Assembly (NCBI RefSeq): GCF_014359905.1
Contig: NZ_JACIYP010000040.1
Span: 1-44,397, forward strand
Length of the DNA stretch: 44,397 nt
From: Hoeflea sp.
GTDB taxonomy: Bacteria; Pseudomonadota; Alphaproteobacteria; Rhizobiales; Rhizobiaceae
Direction: 5' to 3'
Part shown: positions 24,489 through 31,420 of the stretch, one piece after another
Position numbering within the stretch: the first letter of the stretch is position 1
Layout: each line of letters opens with the position of its first letter
The notes under the pieces: generated by a model
Seen by the model: only the letters and a program-made list of their open reading frames with translations
What the model was told of the DNA's origin: nothing
The model's database searches: none
Made by a program: the position numbers and the translations under genes

Positions 24489-24524
24489 GGCGGCGATGGG
24501 TGTGATTCCATCTCCGCCTTTTTT
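24489..24524 (+). terminator. Rho-independent terminator, end of late operon
   Basis: Stem 24489-24493 with 24514-24518 continues as 24495-24499 with 24508-24512, loop of eight, followed by six T residues. Plus strand only. Closes the region after the lysis genes and isolates the downstream protease gene. Confidence 0.85.
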
Positions 24525-24592
24525 CTTTCTACGGCAAGCTTCGTGGAGTGGCAAGAAAATCTCACCTAAATCGCCGTTGCGGGCAAAACCGC

Positions 24593-24620
24593 TTGACTTG
24601 TGTCAAATCAGGCGTAGCAT
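24593..24620 (+). promoter_or_regulatory. Sigma70-like promoter with palindromic operator
   Basis: The -35 box TTGACT (24593-24598), 16-nt spacer, -10 box TAGCAT (24615-24620). The -35 box is also the left half of a perfect inverted repeat TTGAC-N4-GTCAA (24593-24606), a likely repressor site. It drives the protease gene that starts 23 nt after the -10 box. Confidence 0.6.
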
Positions 24621-24643
24621 TTTCACAACAGAAAGGAAATGCC

Positions 24644-25261
24644 ATGCGGTTCCTGTTCTCTGCCGGTGCAGCCATTGTTCTAGCGGTTTCGGCCGGTGTC
24701 TGGTTCGAACGCGATCCAGATACCTCTGCCGGGCCTGTCGTCAAGCTCATGGACAAGACGGGACACGGTTCTGGCGTTCATATCGGAGACGGCTATGTCC
24801 TGACGGCAGCCCATGTCACTGCTGGCAAGGAAACAATGGCCTATCTCCGCGACGACGGGCTTAAGGGAAGCGCGACGGTTCTCTGGGAAAACAAGGCGCG
24901 CGATATTTCGCTGGTTCGGATCGACACTGACAGCGGAATTTCTGCTGCAAATCTTGAGTGCCGCGAACCCGATCCTGGCGAGACTGTGCTTCTCAAGGGA
25001 AATCCTCTCAACCTCGAACATATCACGACATACGGGCGCGTGGCAGGGTCTGCGGTTCCCATCGCGCATTGGGAGAGCGTTGTTCCAGTGGATGCGTCTA
25101 TTGCCGGGGGAATGTCGGGCGGAGGCATGTTCGACACGGACGGCGACCTCATCGGGATCAATGTTGGCATGGCCCTGCAACCTCTCGGCATGGCCGCAAC
25201 GGCTGTCGGTCTGTCGCTGATCGTGCCCGGCTCCGCCATCTGTGGCTTGCTGGCCAGATAA
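24644..25261 (+). CDS. Secreted trypsin-like serine protease
   Basis: 205 residues from ATG 24644 with AAAGGAAAT upstream. An N-terminal hydrophobic helix (4-20) is a signal peptide or anchor. The catalytic triad is visible: His57 in YVLTAAHVT, Asp87 in ARDISLVRI, Ser158 in GGMSGGGMFD. This is the S1/DegP-type fold without a PDZ domain. Own promoter and an upstream terminator mark it as an independently expressed moron gene. Possible roles: processing of envelope or competitor proteins, or superinfection exclusion. Substrate unknown. Confidence 0.85.
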   Translation: MRFLFSAGAAIVLAVSAGVWFERDPDTSAGPVVKLMDKTGHGSGVHIGDGYVLTAAHVTAGKETMAYLRDDGLKGSATVLWENKARDISLVRIDTDSGISAANLECREPDPGETVLLKGNPLNLEHITTYGRVAGSAVPIAHWESVVPVDASIAGGMSGGGMFDTDGDLIGINVGMALQPLGMAATAVGLSLIVPGSAICGLLAR

Positions 25262-25326
25262 CACTAGACATTCTCGCCATTCGGCAATACGCTAGCCGCG
25301 ACAATGGCTTGCGGGGTGGAGTTAAT

Positions 25327-26538
25327 ATGTCTGGAAACAAATTCCCACCGGGCGCTATAGAGCAGGCGGTTGAGCTTGTAGAAAAGCACGGCACAGTTGC
25401 CGCCGCATCACGGGCGTCAGGCATTCCCGATCCAACGCTCCGAAGGCGCTACAACGCATCGAAATACCCGCGCGAGATCGTGGAGGCCGCAGACGCCGGT
25501 GGAATAACAAATCCGGCAAATCTCTCTCACTTCTGGAAAATCACCAAGGACGAGAACGGCACCGGCTATTCGCTGTTCGTCAAAAACCCGAGCGGAGAAG
25601 ATGCTCGTTTCTCTGACATGGTTCGGGAGTCCATCACCGAGGCTCTTGCTGATGGTCCGCCGGAATACCCGCCAAGGGAATACGAGGCTGGCGAGTTCCT
25701 TCTAGTCGTGGACCTTGCGGACGTGCACTTCCTCAAGCTCTGCGTGGACTCAGAGACGGGCTATACATACAACAGGGAGGTGGCGCGTCACAGGGTCATA
25801 GAGGGCACCAAGGCGCTTCTCAAGCTGGCTGACGCCTTCCCTGTAGCCCGCATCCTGTTTGTCCTTGGCAACGATATTCTGCACGTTGACGGCGCCCGGC
25901 CGATGACGACGAGCGGGACGCCGCAGGACACCGAGGGATCCATATTCCAGGGCTTCAAGGACGCATTCTCGGCTTTGAGATCGTCTATCGAGTTATGCGC
26001 CGAGGTGGCTCCGGTTGACTTGATACACTGCATGTCGAACCACGATTGGACACATGGCTGGGCTCTGTCGCAGAACCTTGCAGCAGTGTTCGAATCTCAT
26101 CCTGGAGTTTCGTCATCAACCTACAACATGAGCGAGGCGCATCGGAAATATTACCGCTTTGGCGGAAACCTTTTCGGGCTTACGCATGGCGACGGAGCCA
26201 AGGAGGAAAAGCTGTATGGCCTCATGGTTTCAGAGGCTCGCCAGCACGTCGGAGAATGCAAGAACCTATACTGGCTTCTGCACCACGTCCACCACAAGGA
26301 CCGCAAAAGACGCGGGATCGACGTGTTTCAGACCGAGAAAGACCACAACGGAATGACTACGATAAGCACTGGAAGTCATGCGCCAGAGGGATCGCACGTC
26401 AATATCGAGTATGTCAGATCGCCATCGCCGCCTGATGGATGGCATGACAGAAACGCCTTCGTTAACAGGCAGGGCGTGGAGTGCTTCCTGTTCCATCCGA
26501 GGGACGGGCAGAAGGTGCGGCTTACCGAGTGGTTTTGA
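25327..26538 (+). CDS. Calcineurin-like phosphoesterase with N-terminal HTH
   Basis: 403 residues from ATG 25327 with GGAG upstream. Residues 9-45 form a psq- or homeo-like helix-turn-helix (IEQAVELVEKHGTVAAASRA then SGIPDPTLRRRY). The catalytic domain shows the metallophosphoesterase ligands Asp132-x-His134, GND (181-183), NHD (238-240), THGDG (His287) and HHVHH (319-323). A phage nuclease or phosphodiesterase acting on DNA or on signalling nucleotides is possible. A long upstream extension in the same frame was rejected because it runs through the protease gene. Confidence 0.8.
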   Translation: MSGNKFPPGAIEQAVELVEKHGTVAAASRASGIPDPTLRRRYNASKYPREIVEAADAGGITNPANLSHFWKITKDENGTGYSLFVKNPSGEDARFSDMVRESITEALADGPPEYPPREYEAGEFLLVVDLADVHFLKLCVDSETGYTYNREVARHRVIEGTKALLKLADAFPVARILFVLGNDILHVDGARPMTTSGTPQDTEGSIFQGFKDAFSALRSSIELCAEVAPVDLIHCMSNHDWTHGWALSQNLAAVFESHPGVSSSTYNMSEAHRKYYRFGGNLFGLTHGDGAKEEKLYGLMVSEARQHVGECKNLYWLLHHVHHKDRKRRGIDVFQTEKDHNGMTTISTGSHAPEGSHVNIEYVRSPSPPDGWHDRNAFVNRQGVECFLFHPRDGQKVRLTEWF

Positions 26539-26545
26539 CAAGCGT

Positions 26546-26576
26546 ATAGGCTTGATTCCGCGAAAGACACGCCTAT
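26546..26576. terminator. Hairpin between convergent genes
   Basis: Six-bp stem 26546-26551 with 26571-26576, 19-nt loop, between the convergent phosphoesterase and minus-strand genes. Lacks a T run on either side, so a weak bidirectional terminator at best. Confidence 0.3.
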
Positions 26577-26788
26577 CGACCGCCAGCCAGGAACAGAACA
26601 GCCATTAAGGCCAGCCACGTAGGGACGGTCACTGGAGTTGAAAGCCACGTGAGGTCTGCACCCATATATCTAAATGCAGCCACGGCAATACCGATACCGG
26701 AGACCATCCCAAACTTCGCCCCAAGCTCTACAGCGAATATTTTTGCGACTTGGTTCATGGTTGGAACCCATTTTTTTTGCTCAGTCAA
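26573..26788 (-). CDS. Small two-TM membrane protein, unknown
   Basis: 71 residues from TTG 26788, chosen because AGGAGG lies 5 nt before it; an ATG at 26803 in frame would put that ribosome site inside the gene. Two hydrophobic segments: about 20-34 (AKFGMVSGIGIAVAA) and 45-66 (VPTWLALMAVLFLAG). Last gene of the minus-strand operon. Small membrane proteins at this place may be holins or superinfection-exclusion factors, but nothing is decisive. Confidence 0.6.
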   Translation of the reverse strand: MTEQKKWVPTMNQVAKIFAVELGAKFGMVSGIGIAVAAFRYMGADLTWLSTPVTVPTWLALMAVLFLAGGR

Positions 26789-26817
26789 TTTTTCCTCCTG
26801 CATTTCAGCATTAAGCC

Positions 26818-27108
26818 CTACTCCTTGACGCCGTTCACCTCTGCGCCGGTGAGCGTGTAGCCCACAAGGTCAAGGTGGCTGTCGTAGTGGTCCGGCGTCT
26901 CGCACAGCCTCGCCTCCTTCATGAGCCTCATCATGGGCGATACGTCACCGGCGGTCACGATCACGTCGCGGCCAGTGTTGGCGAAGTAGGCCGTCCAGAA
27001 GTTTGCGATCTTGGCGAAGTTGTCTTCCGGCGTCCCGTAGCTCGCCCGGCGGGCACCGTCCACGATCTCTGCGGCGTGTTCGGCGAGGCGGCGCTTGATG
27101 TCAGTCAT
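26818..27108 (-). CDS. DUF6378-like protein
   Basis: 96 residues from ATG 27108. Resembles the phage DUF6378 family: SYGTPEDNFAKIANFW, then VTAGDVSPMMRLMKEARL and a C-terminal DHYDSHLDLVGY. The family is helical and sometimes linked to nucleotide metabolism. Starts with MTDIKRR exactly as the next upstream gene does, which supports this start. An ATG at 27120 (MSQT) overlaps the previous stop and is an alternative. Confidence 0.75.
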   Translation of the reverse strand: MTDIKRRLAEHAAEIVDGARRASYGTPEDNFAKIANFWTAYFANTGRDVIVTAGDVSPMMRLMKEARLCETPDHYDSHLDLVGYTLTGAEVNGVKE

Positions 27109-27110
27109 TG
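27089..27110 (-). repeat. Identical 22-bp gene start, copy 1
   Basis: The same 22 bases occur at 27376-27397. They encode the shared MTDIKRR opening of two neighbouring genes that are otherwise unlike, so this looks like a duplicated start region rather than a duplicated gene. Confidence 0.8.
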
Positions 27111-27116
27111 TCTGGC

Positions 27117-27395
27117 TCATTCTCCATGGCGCGGAGAAATCATCCACGCATAGCGTTCGCGTAGTTCGGCCCACATTGGGCGCCCCTTGACATAGATGGT
27201 GTCGTCTTCCGCATCGCACGACTTTACAAGCTCCACGACACCTCCCGCCACGTCGTTCGGATAGAACGCTCTGGCCGTTGCCACGATCTCGTTGAACCTA
27301 AGTTGCTTCTTGTCAGGGTTCGCCAGATCGGAGGCGCATTCTCTCGCCCTTACGTGCAACTCCTCATCGGCCCATCGGCGCTTGATGTCAGTCAT
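27117..27395 (-). CDS. Small protein, unknown
   Basis: 92 residues. Helical, charged, no domain recognised: starts MTDIKRRWADEELHVRARE, contains FNEIVATARAFYPNDVAGG and ends MISPRHGE. Part of the early minus-strand operon; its stop overlaps the alternative start of the next gene (ATGA). Confidence 0.7.
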   Translation of the reverse strand: MTDIKRRWADEELHVRARECASDLANPDKKQLRFNEIVATARAFYPNDVAGGVVELVKSCDAEDDTIYVKGRPMWAELRERYAWMISPRHGE

Positions 27396-27397
27396 TG
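27376..27397 (-). repeat. Identical 22-bp gene start, copy 2
   Basis: Copy of the 22 bases at 27089-27110, again covering the MTDIKRR start of a gene. Confidence 0.8.
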
Positions 27398-27621
27398 GCA
27401 GGCCCCTTCTTCATGGCGCGGATCGCGGCGGAGATGGACTTGGACGCGTCGTGTCGCCCGCGCTGGTAATCAGGATCGCTCCAATACCTGACAGGCTCTG
27501 ACATCTCTGCCACTTGCGCCGCGTCCTCAAGCGCTTTGTCGCGGGCAAGTTCCAGATCGCGCTCCAGCCGCCACACCTTTGAACCGCCACGCATCAGGCG
27601 CTCAAATTCTTCCTCATCCAT
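27388..27621 (-). CDS. Small protein, unknown
   Basis: 77 residues from ATG 27621, with GAGGAG 7 nt upstream. Acidic N-terminus MDEEEFERLMRGGSKVW, then a helical charged middle and SDPDYQRGRHDASKSI. No family recognised. It overlaps the end of the HD-domain gene by 8 nt and the start of the next gene by 8 nt, typical of this compact operon. Confidence 0.7.
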   Translation of the reverse strand: MDEEEFERLMRGGSKVWRLERDLELARDKALEDAAQVAEMSEPVRYWSDPDYQRGRHDASKSISAAIRAMKKGPAND

Positions 27622-28114
27622 CAATAAGCTCCTCAACCTCGTCACGGACGCCAAGCTGCGCCGCGAAGCCGAGCGTATATGCGATGTCGTCTTGCCAGTC
27701 ATCACGCTCCAACAGGTCGGGCGCCACCTCGCGGCAGAACATGATGGCGTCGATGATGTCGCACAGCTTGACGATTGGCGTCATCACCGGCACGTCTCCG
27801 ATCTGCTTCCACCACGCGCCCTCCATCCGCCCGAGAGCGGCCCGGAGTTCGAAGTCCTTCTTGGCCGTGTGCGGGCTGTCTCCGGTGACGCACTCTGGCG
27901 CGTCGTGAACGAGGGCGGCGTAGATGTTCTCATCCAGCGTCGAGATGTGCCAGCGCTCGTCGATCAGCGGCCAGAGGCGATGCACAAGGAGCGCGACGCG
28001 CTGTGCGTGGGCGGCGGTGGTGTCCTGGGCGTTGCGGAGCCGGTGATCCATGCTGCTGTGCCAGCGGTTCACGAAGCCGGATGCCCAGAGACGCTTTGTC
28101 AGTTCGGTTGTCAT
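27614..28114 (-). CDS. HD-domain nucleotidase (YfbR-like)
   Basis: 166 residues. Members of this HD family remove phosphate from deoxynucleoside monophosphates. The metal ligands appear as His36 in AAHAQRVALLVHR, His-Asp in ALVHDAPECVTGD, and a later Asp in KLCDIIDAIMF. A phage copy would help shape the nucleotide pool during replication. ATGA overlap with the small gene upstream on the same strand. Confidence 0.8.
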   Translation of the reverse strand: MTTELTKRLWASGFVNRWHSSMDHRLRNAQDTTAAHAQRVALLVHRLWPLIDERWHISTLDENIYAALVHDAPECVTGDSPHTAKKDFELRAALGRMEGAWWKQIGDVPVMTPIVKLCDIIDAIMFCREVAPDLLERDDWQDDIAYTLGFAAQLGVRDEVEELIDG

Positions 28115-28269
28115 CTGGTTTCCTCCTTGTTTAGGATGCCTTCCACATCATCCCGCGCGGCCTCGATCTTGCGAAGCGTATCGGCGGCATCTTCCTCTCG
28201 AACCCACCCGGCCACGTGGACGAATCCATTGGCGTTAAGGCGGCGCTTGTTTGCTTTGCGATCTTTCAA
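28111..28269 (-). CDS. Small basic protein (52 aa), unknown
   Basis: TTG start at 28269 with GGAG six nt upstream, stop overlapping the HD gene start (ATGA). Sequence opens MKDRKANKRRLNANGF and continues with VHVAGWVREEDAADTLRK. The basic N-terminus, central strand and following helix resemble a ribbon-helix-helix DNA binder, but this is uncertain. Fills an otherwise empty gap in the operon with good spacing. Confidence 0.65.
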   Translation of the reverse strand: MKDRKANKRRLNANGFVHVAGWVREEDAADTLRKIEAARDDVEGILNKEETR

Positions 28270-28315
28270 TTCGGTCTCCTTTTACTACACCACATAGCCA
28301 CGTGAGGCAAGCGTA

Positions 28316-28666
28316 TCACTCGCCCTTGAGAATTATCACACCTGCCGCTCTCCGCCGCATCTGGCTTTCCATCAGCGCGCGAAGCACATCATCCCATTCA
28401 AGGCACCACTTCACCCACAGGGTGCGGTTATCAAGGACATGGTGGCATGACGGGCATCCGTCGATGATGAACAGGTCGTCCACTTTCTGGGCGGTCCCGG
28501 CGAAGTTGAAGAATCTCGCATGGCATCCCACAACATCGAGCGACGGGACTATCTTGCCACAGGCCACGCGCAGGGTGCAGGTGGCGCCGGAAGATGCCCT
28601 CCGCATTGTGGCTGACTTGGCTGGCTTCTGGCCCTTCTGCGGTATGGAACGTCCGGTGAGGTTCAT
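28316..28666 (-). CDS. YbcO-like nuclease (DUF1364)
   Basis: 116 residues. Starts MNLTGRSIPQKGQKPAKSA, then SGATCTLRVACGKIVP, and a Cys/His region CHARFFNFAG, IIDGCPSCHHVLDNR. This is the layout of the YbcO family, an HNH-like zinc nuclease found in lambdoid recombination or nin regions. It overlaps its upstream neighbour by 4 nt and supports a recombination role for the minus-strand operon. Confidence 0.8.
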   Translation of the reverse strand: MNLTGRSIPQKGQKPAKSATMRRASSGATCTLRVACGKIVPSLDVVGCHARFFNFAGTAQKVDDLFIIDGCPSCHHVLDNRTLWVKWCLEWDDVLRALMESQMRRRAAGVIILKGE

Positions 28667-28875
28667 TTCGGCGGCTCCGGTAGTGGCATCCAGTGGGTGA
28701 AGTCTTCCTGCGCAAAATTCACGATGTCATAATCATGCGACACCCAGCCGCCCCAATGGCGATCATATTTGATGTCGTATACCCCTTCGTCAGCGGCATA
28801 ATATGCCAAGATGCGCGTTCCGTTCTTTTTAGCCTTAGACATGGGTCGCCATTTCGGATATTGTGCGTCCGTCAT
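28663..28875 (-). CDS. Small DUF551-like protein
   Basis: 70 residues. WRPMSKAKKNGTRILAYY near the start and FTHWMPLPEPPK at the end. The ending WMPLPEPP is characteristic of small phage proteins of the DUF551 kind, of unknown function. Overlaps both neighbours by 4 nt. Confidence 0.6.
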   Translation of the reverse strand: MTDAQYPKWRPMSKAKKNGTRILAYYAADEGVYDIKYDRHWGGWVSHDYDIVNFAQEDFTHWMPLPEPPK

Positions 28876-29324
28876 TCGAACTCCTCCATATATTTCAGGG
28901 CTTCGGGATCGGTTAGCAGAAACCCGCGCTCCGTCCAGTAGCGTTGCATCCGGTCAAGGTATTCGCTCATCTGCGCCACTGTCATGATGCGCGTTATGGG
29001 CACGTCCATGTTCTTCACAGCCGCTCTCTGGCCAGCATATGGCAGCGCACCGATACTTGCATCCCACGCCTCGCAAAAGCCTGGAGCAAGCCGCATGATC
29101 GGGACGCCGAACGTCACCTTGCAGTCTGCCCTGACTTCTTCCCTATCCGTATCGCCGAGCTGCGTCGCGATCTCAGCATACCACATATGGCTTAGACGGT
29201 TCTGTGCGGCTCGGCGGGATGCTCCCTGCGTGATTGTCACTGTGATAGGGTATTTCTCCCGCTCGCCAAGAAATTCGGCAAGGCGCGGAATGTCGTCTGG
29301 CGAGCGAAGAATGCGGACCGTCAT
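28872..29324 (-). CDS. NinB-like recombination protein
   Basis: 150 residues from ATG 29324. Resembles NinB (Orf), which helps load recombinases on single-stranded DNA: VTITQGASRRAAQNRLSHMW, then REEVRADCKVTFGVPI and MTVAQMSEYLDRM. The match is by pattern only and this branch is divergent from lambda NinB. The next gene stops one nt inside it (TGATG). A longer start at 29399 was rejected because it overlaps the upstream gene. Confidence 0.55.
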   Translation of the reverse strand: MTVRILRSPDDIPRLAEFLGEREKYPITVTITQGASRRAAQNRLSHMWYAEIATQLGDTDREEVRADCKVTFGVPIMRLAPGFCEAWDASIGALPYAGQRAAVKNMDVPITRIMTVAQMSEYLDRMQRYWTERGFLLTDPEALKYMEEFE

Positions 29325-30016
29325 CAGAACGATTCCTTTTCCGTCCAAACCCGCAGTCCATCGGCGTCCGGGTGCGCCTTGTGGTTCTTCCTCGCCCACT
29401 CATCTATAAACGCTGTCACATCGTCGCGGGCATTCTTGGCGATCCAGTGAAGCAGGGCGCGGTGGTCTGTGACCTCGTAGCGCGTAGCCTTCCGCATTCC
29501 CTTTACGGTGTCATTGGCCGCTTCTCTGGCCGCTTCCTCAGCCGCGTCGAATGCCTCCTGCAGCGCCGCCGCGTTTCGTTGTGCCTCCAGGTCTCCCGCG
29601 TTCGCCTTGCGGCTTGCTTCCTCGGCCTCGCGGGCCTTGCGCCACATTTCCTCCTGTGCCTTGCGGGCCGCTTCTGCCTTTTCAGCGGCGAGTTTCCGCT
29701 TGAAACCATCGACGATTGACACAAGCCCTTTCACGATCCTGTCAAGGTCGGTCAGCGTTGGGGCGTAGCGCGCCTTGGCCTGCTTCCAAGCATCGTATAG
29801 CGGTTTCGTCTCGCTTTCCTCGGCCTCGCTAACGGCTTTCCTGGCCGCTTTCATGGCCTTGATGAGTGCGTCAACCGCCTTCATCTGTCCTTCATTCTCG
29901 ACCGGCGATCCATCAAGCCAGTTTTCGCTTTCAAGAAGCGCGTCACCGAACGGCGCAAGCGCATCGTCAATCGGGTCGGGGGGATGGTTGTCTCCGATAG
30001 TTGCGGGCGCGTTCAT
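29324..30016 (-). CDS. Conserved alphaproteobacterial phage protein, coiled coil
   Basis: 230 residues from ATG 30016. Opens MNAPATIGDNHPPDPIDDAL, followed by LDGSPVENEGQMKAVDALIK and a long Ala/Glu/Lys-rich coiled coil (about 105-180). The final part is conserved: MRKATRYEVTDHRALLHWIA. The same family stands next to recombination genes in many phages of rhizobia and rhodobacters, but its role is unknown. It could be a structural or exonuclease-partner protein. Confidence 0.75.
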   Translation of the reverse strand: MNAPATIGDNHPPDPIDDALAPFGDALLESENWLDGSPVENEGQMKAVDALIKAMKAARKAVSEAEESETKPLYDAWKQAKARYAPTLTDLDRIVKGLVSIVDGFKRKLAAEKAEAARKAQEEMWRKAREAEEASRKANAGDLEAQRNAAALQEAFDAAEEAAREAANDTVKGMRKATRYEVTDHRALLHWIAKNARDDVTAFIDEWARKNHKAHPDADGLRVWTEKESF

Positions 30017-30018
30017 TG

Positions 30019-30225
30019 TTATATGTCCTTCTCGATTAGGACCGCCGAAATGTGCTTGCATTGAAAATCAGGCTTCGGAACGTCTACCGATTCCACCTGA
30101 ACCGCCTTGCGTCCTTCGCGGGTTTCTACAATTACAAAATCACCAGGCTCGATCTGCTCTTGGCCGTCATACGCATAGGTATACGCGCGATAGTCGCCGG
30201 GATTGAATTTGACCGTGATGTGCAT
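30019..30225 (-). CDS. Small beta-barrel-like protein, unknown
   Basis: 68 residues. MHITVKFNPGDYRAYTYAYD, followed by IEPGDFVIVETREGRKAVQVESVD. The alternation of a Tyr-rich strand and a G-D-F-V-I-V strand resembles the N-terminal DNA-binding domain of PriA and similar small barrels. It sits beside the annealing protein, so a role in DNA handling is possible, but not shown. Confidence 0.65.
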   Translation of the reverse strand: MHITVKFNPGDYRAYTYAYDGQEQIEPGDFVIVETREGRKAVQVESVDVPKPDFQCKHISAVLIEKDI

Positions 30226-30236
30226 GTCGTTTCTCC

Positions 30237-31013
30237 CTAGTAAGGAATCTCGTCTCCGCCAATATCGCTATTGGTGAGTTCATTCAGCCGCTTCATGAAT
30301 GCCGTTTTCACCTCAAGGAACATCGGTTTATGATTTTCCTCAAGCCATTCCCATGCATCCGCAAACTTTGTGGAATCTTTCTTCATCCCATTCAGATCTT
30401 TATCGCTCGCCGCCTTAGAAATATTGGAGAGCATTGCATCTGCTACTTTGCGCGGATCGCGCTTTTGTTCTTCTTTTTCCGCCCCCTTGTCCGCGATCTC
30501 ATCGGGTTTTTCATCTTCATTGCCGGTTTCCTGCTCCACGCCGTGAAGGTCGCCCTTGTGCCACAAGTCGAGCGCGGCGCCGAATCTCATGGCGGCATTC
30601 CTTAGCGCATCGCCAATTACCTCCTTGATCGCATCGCCTCCTTTCTTCTCATCTGGGTGGCCATAGCCAAGGCGCGTCACGCCACAGACCGTTAGCTTGA
30701 TCCACATGCCGCCATTCGAATCAAAGGCTGGAGTTCCATCCTCGCTCTTTGCGACCGGCTCCCAATTCCACATCACGTCGCAGTCAAGCAGCCGATCAGT
30801 AAGTGCGGCGTGGCCTACATAGTCCAGATGCACAACATCCGGGTGATGCCACATCCCGCAGACCTTGCATCGAACGCCTTTCTTGAAGTCGGCGCGGACC
30901 TCTTCTGTCTGCTTCTTCGTTGGCTTGGGAAGCTTGGAAATCTGGTTCTTCGGGAACGGCTCACGCATCAGCGCAATCCCGGAAGGCCGCTCAGGCTTTG
31001 TTTTGTCGCTCAT
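30237..31013 (-). CDS. Rad52-like single-strand annealing protein
   Basis: 258 residues. The Rad52/Sak core is visible: LDYVGHAALTDRLLDCD, WIKLTVCGVTRLGYGHP, then KEVIGDALRNAAMRFGAALD. An N-terminal CKVCGMWHHPDVVH (about 48-62) looks like a zinc site. The C-terminus ends NSDIGGDEIPY, close to the acidic DDDIPF tip of bacterial SSB; no separate SSB gene is visible. Probably anneals strands for phage recombination. Overlaps the lipoprotein gene by 4 nt. Confidence 0.8.
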   Translation of the reverse strand: MSDKTKPERPSGIALMREPFPKNQISKLPKPTKKQTEEVRADFKKGVRCKVCGMWHHPDVVHLDYVGHAALTDRLLDCDVMWNWEPVAKSEDGTPAFDSNGGMWIKLTVCGVTRLGYGHPDEKKGGDAIKEVIGDALRNAAMRFGAALDLWHKGDLHGVEQETGNEDEKPDEIADKGAEKEEQKRDPRKVADAMLSNISKAASDKDLNGMKKDSTKFADAWEWLEENHKPMFLEVKTAFMKRLNELTNSDIGGDEIPY

Positions 31014-31420
31014 TTCGGTTCCCTTCCCGGCGCACCATCGTCGTCGGTGCCGTCGCCGTTGTTCGAGTTGCCCGGATTCGACGAGTCGTTGCCGTCCTCG
31101 TCATTCCCGTGTCCGTTGTTACCGTGGTGGTCTCGCCAGTCTTGCCAACCTCCAGGATCAGTCTCTCGGTCAGGCTCCGTGCCGGGTTCTTGAGGCCCGT
31201 CCTCGGAGACTGGCTCTCCAATACCGCCGCTCTCCTGCTCCGGTTCGGATTCCGGCTCGTCAGCGGGCGCGGCTGCCTTGAAGTGCCCGTCACGGTCATC
31301 CGAACACGCCGCCGGAATGATGTCCGTTGGCAAGCGGTAGTCGCACCGCTCCGGGCGTGTGGATACGGTAGTGGAACACGCCGACAGAAGCAGCGCGGCA
31401 AAGATGGGCGAGCGCATCAT
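31010..31420 (-). CDS. Acidic Asn/Gly-rich lipoprotein
   Basis: 136 residues. A clear lipobox (LLLSAC with Cys15) after a short hydrophobic leader MMRSPIFAA predicts lipid attachment. The mature part has a small Cys-containing piece (to about residue 45) and then a long acidic, Glu/Pro- then Asn/Gly/Asp-rich tail with almost no hydrophobic residue. Such phage lipoproteins can block infection by related phages or change the surface. It follows a small membrane protein (ATGATG overlap), which may be its partner. Confidence 0.75.
   Translation of the reverse strand: MMRSPIFAALLLSACSTTVSTRPERCDYRLPTDIIPAACSDDRDGHFKAAAPADEPESEPEQESGGIGEPVSEDGPQEPGTEPDRETDPGGWQDWRDHHGNNGHGNDEDGNDSSNPGNSNNGDGTDDDGAPGREPK

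Larger units (their letters stand above)
23955..24524 (+). ncRNA. Candidate large structured RNA (about 570 nt)
   Basis: No gene with plausible codon use lies here. The strand pairs with itself: 23970-23982 with 24074-24086 (13 bp, one G-U); inside it, 24016-24023 with 24035-24042 (8 bp). Then 24119-24130 with 24217-24228 (12 bp) encloses 24149-24153 with 24176-24180 and 24159-24163 with 24169-24173. Smaller hairpins follow (24234-24254, 24360-24377). It ends in a Rho-independent terminator. Either a stand-alone large RNA comparable in size to GOLLD or ROOL phage RNAs, or a long 3-prime UTR of the late transcript. No family was recognised and no own promoter was seen. Confidence 0.5.

Noticed and set aside
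23955-24524. Assignment of the structured stretch to GOLLD, ROOL or a group I intron
   Set aside because: Size and place fit, but I could not identify a family signature or intron core. Only a generic structured-RNA call is justified.
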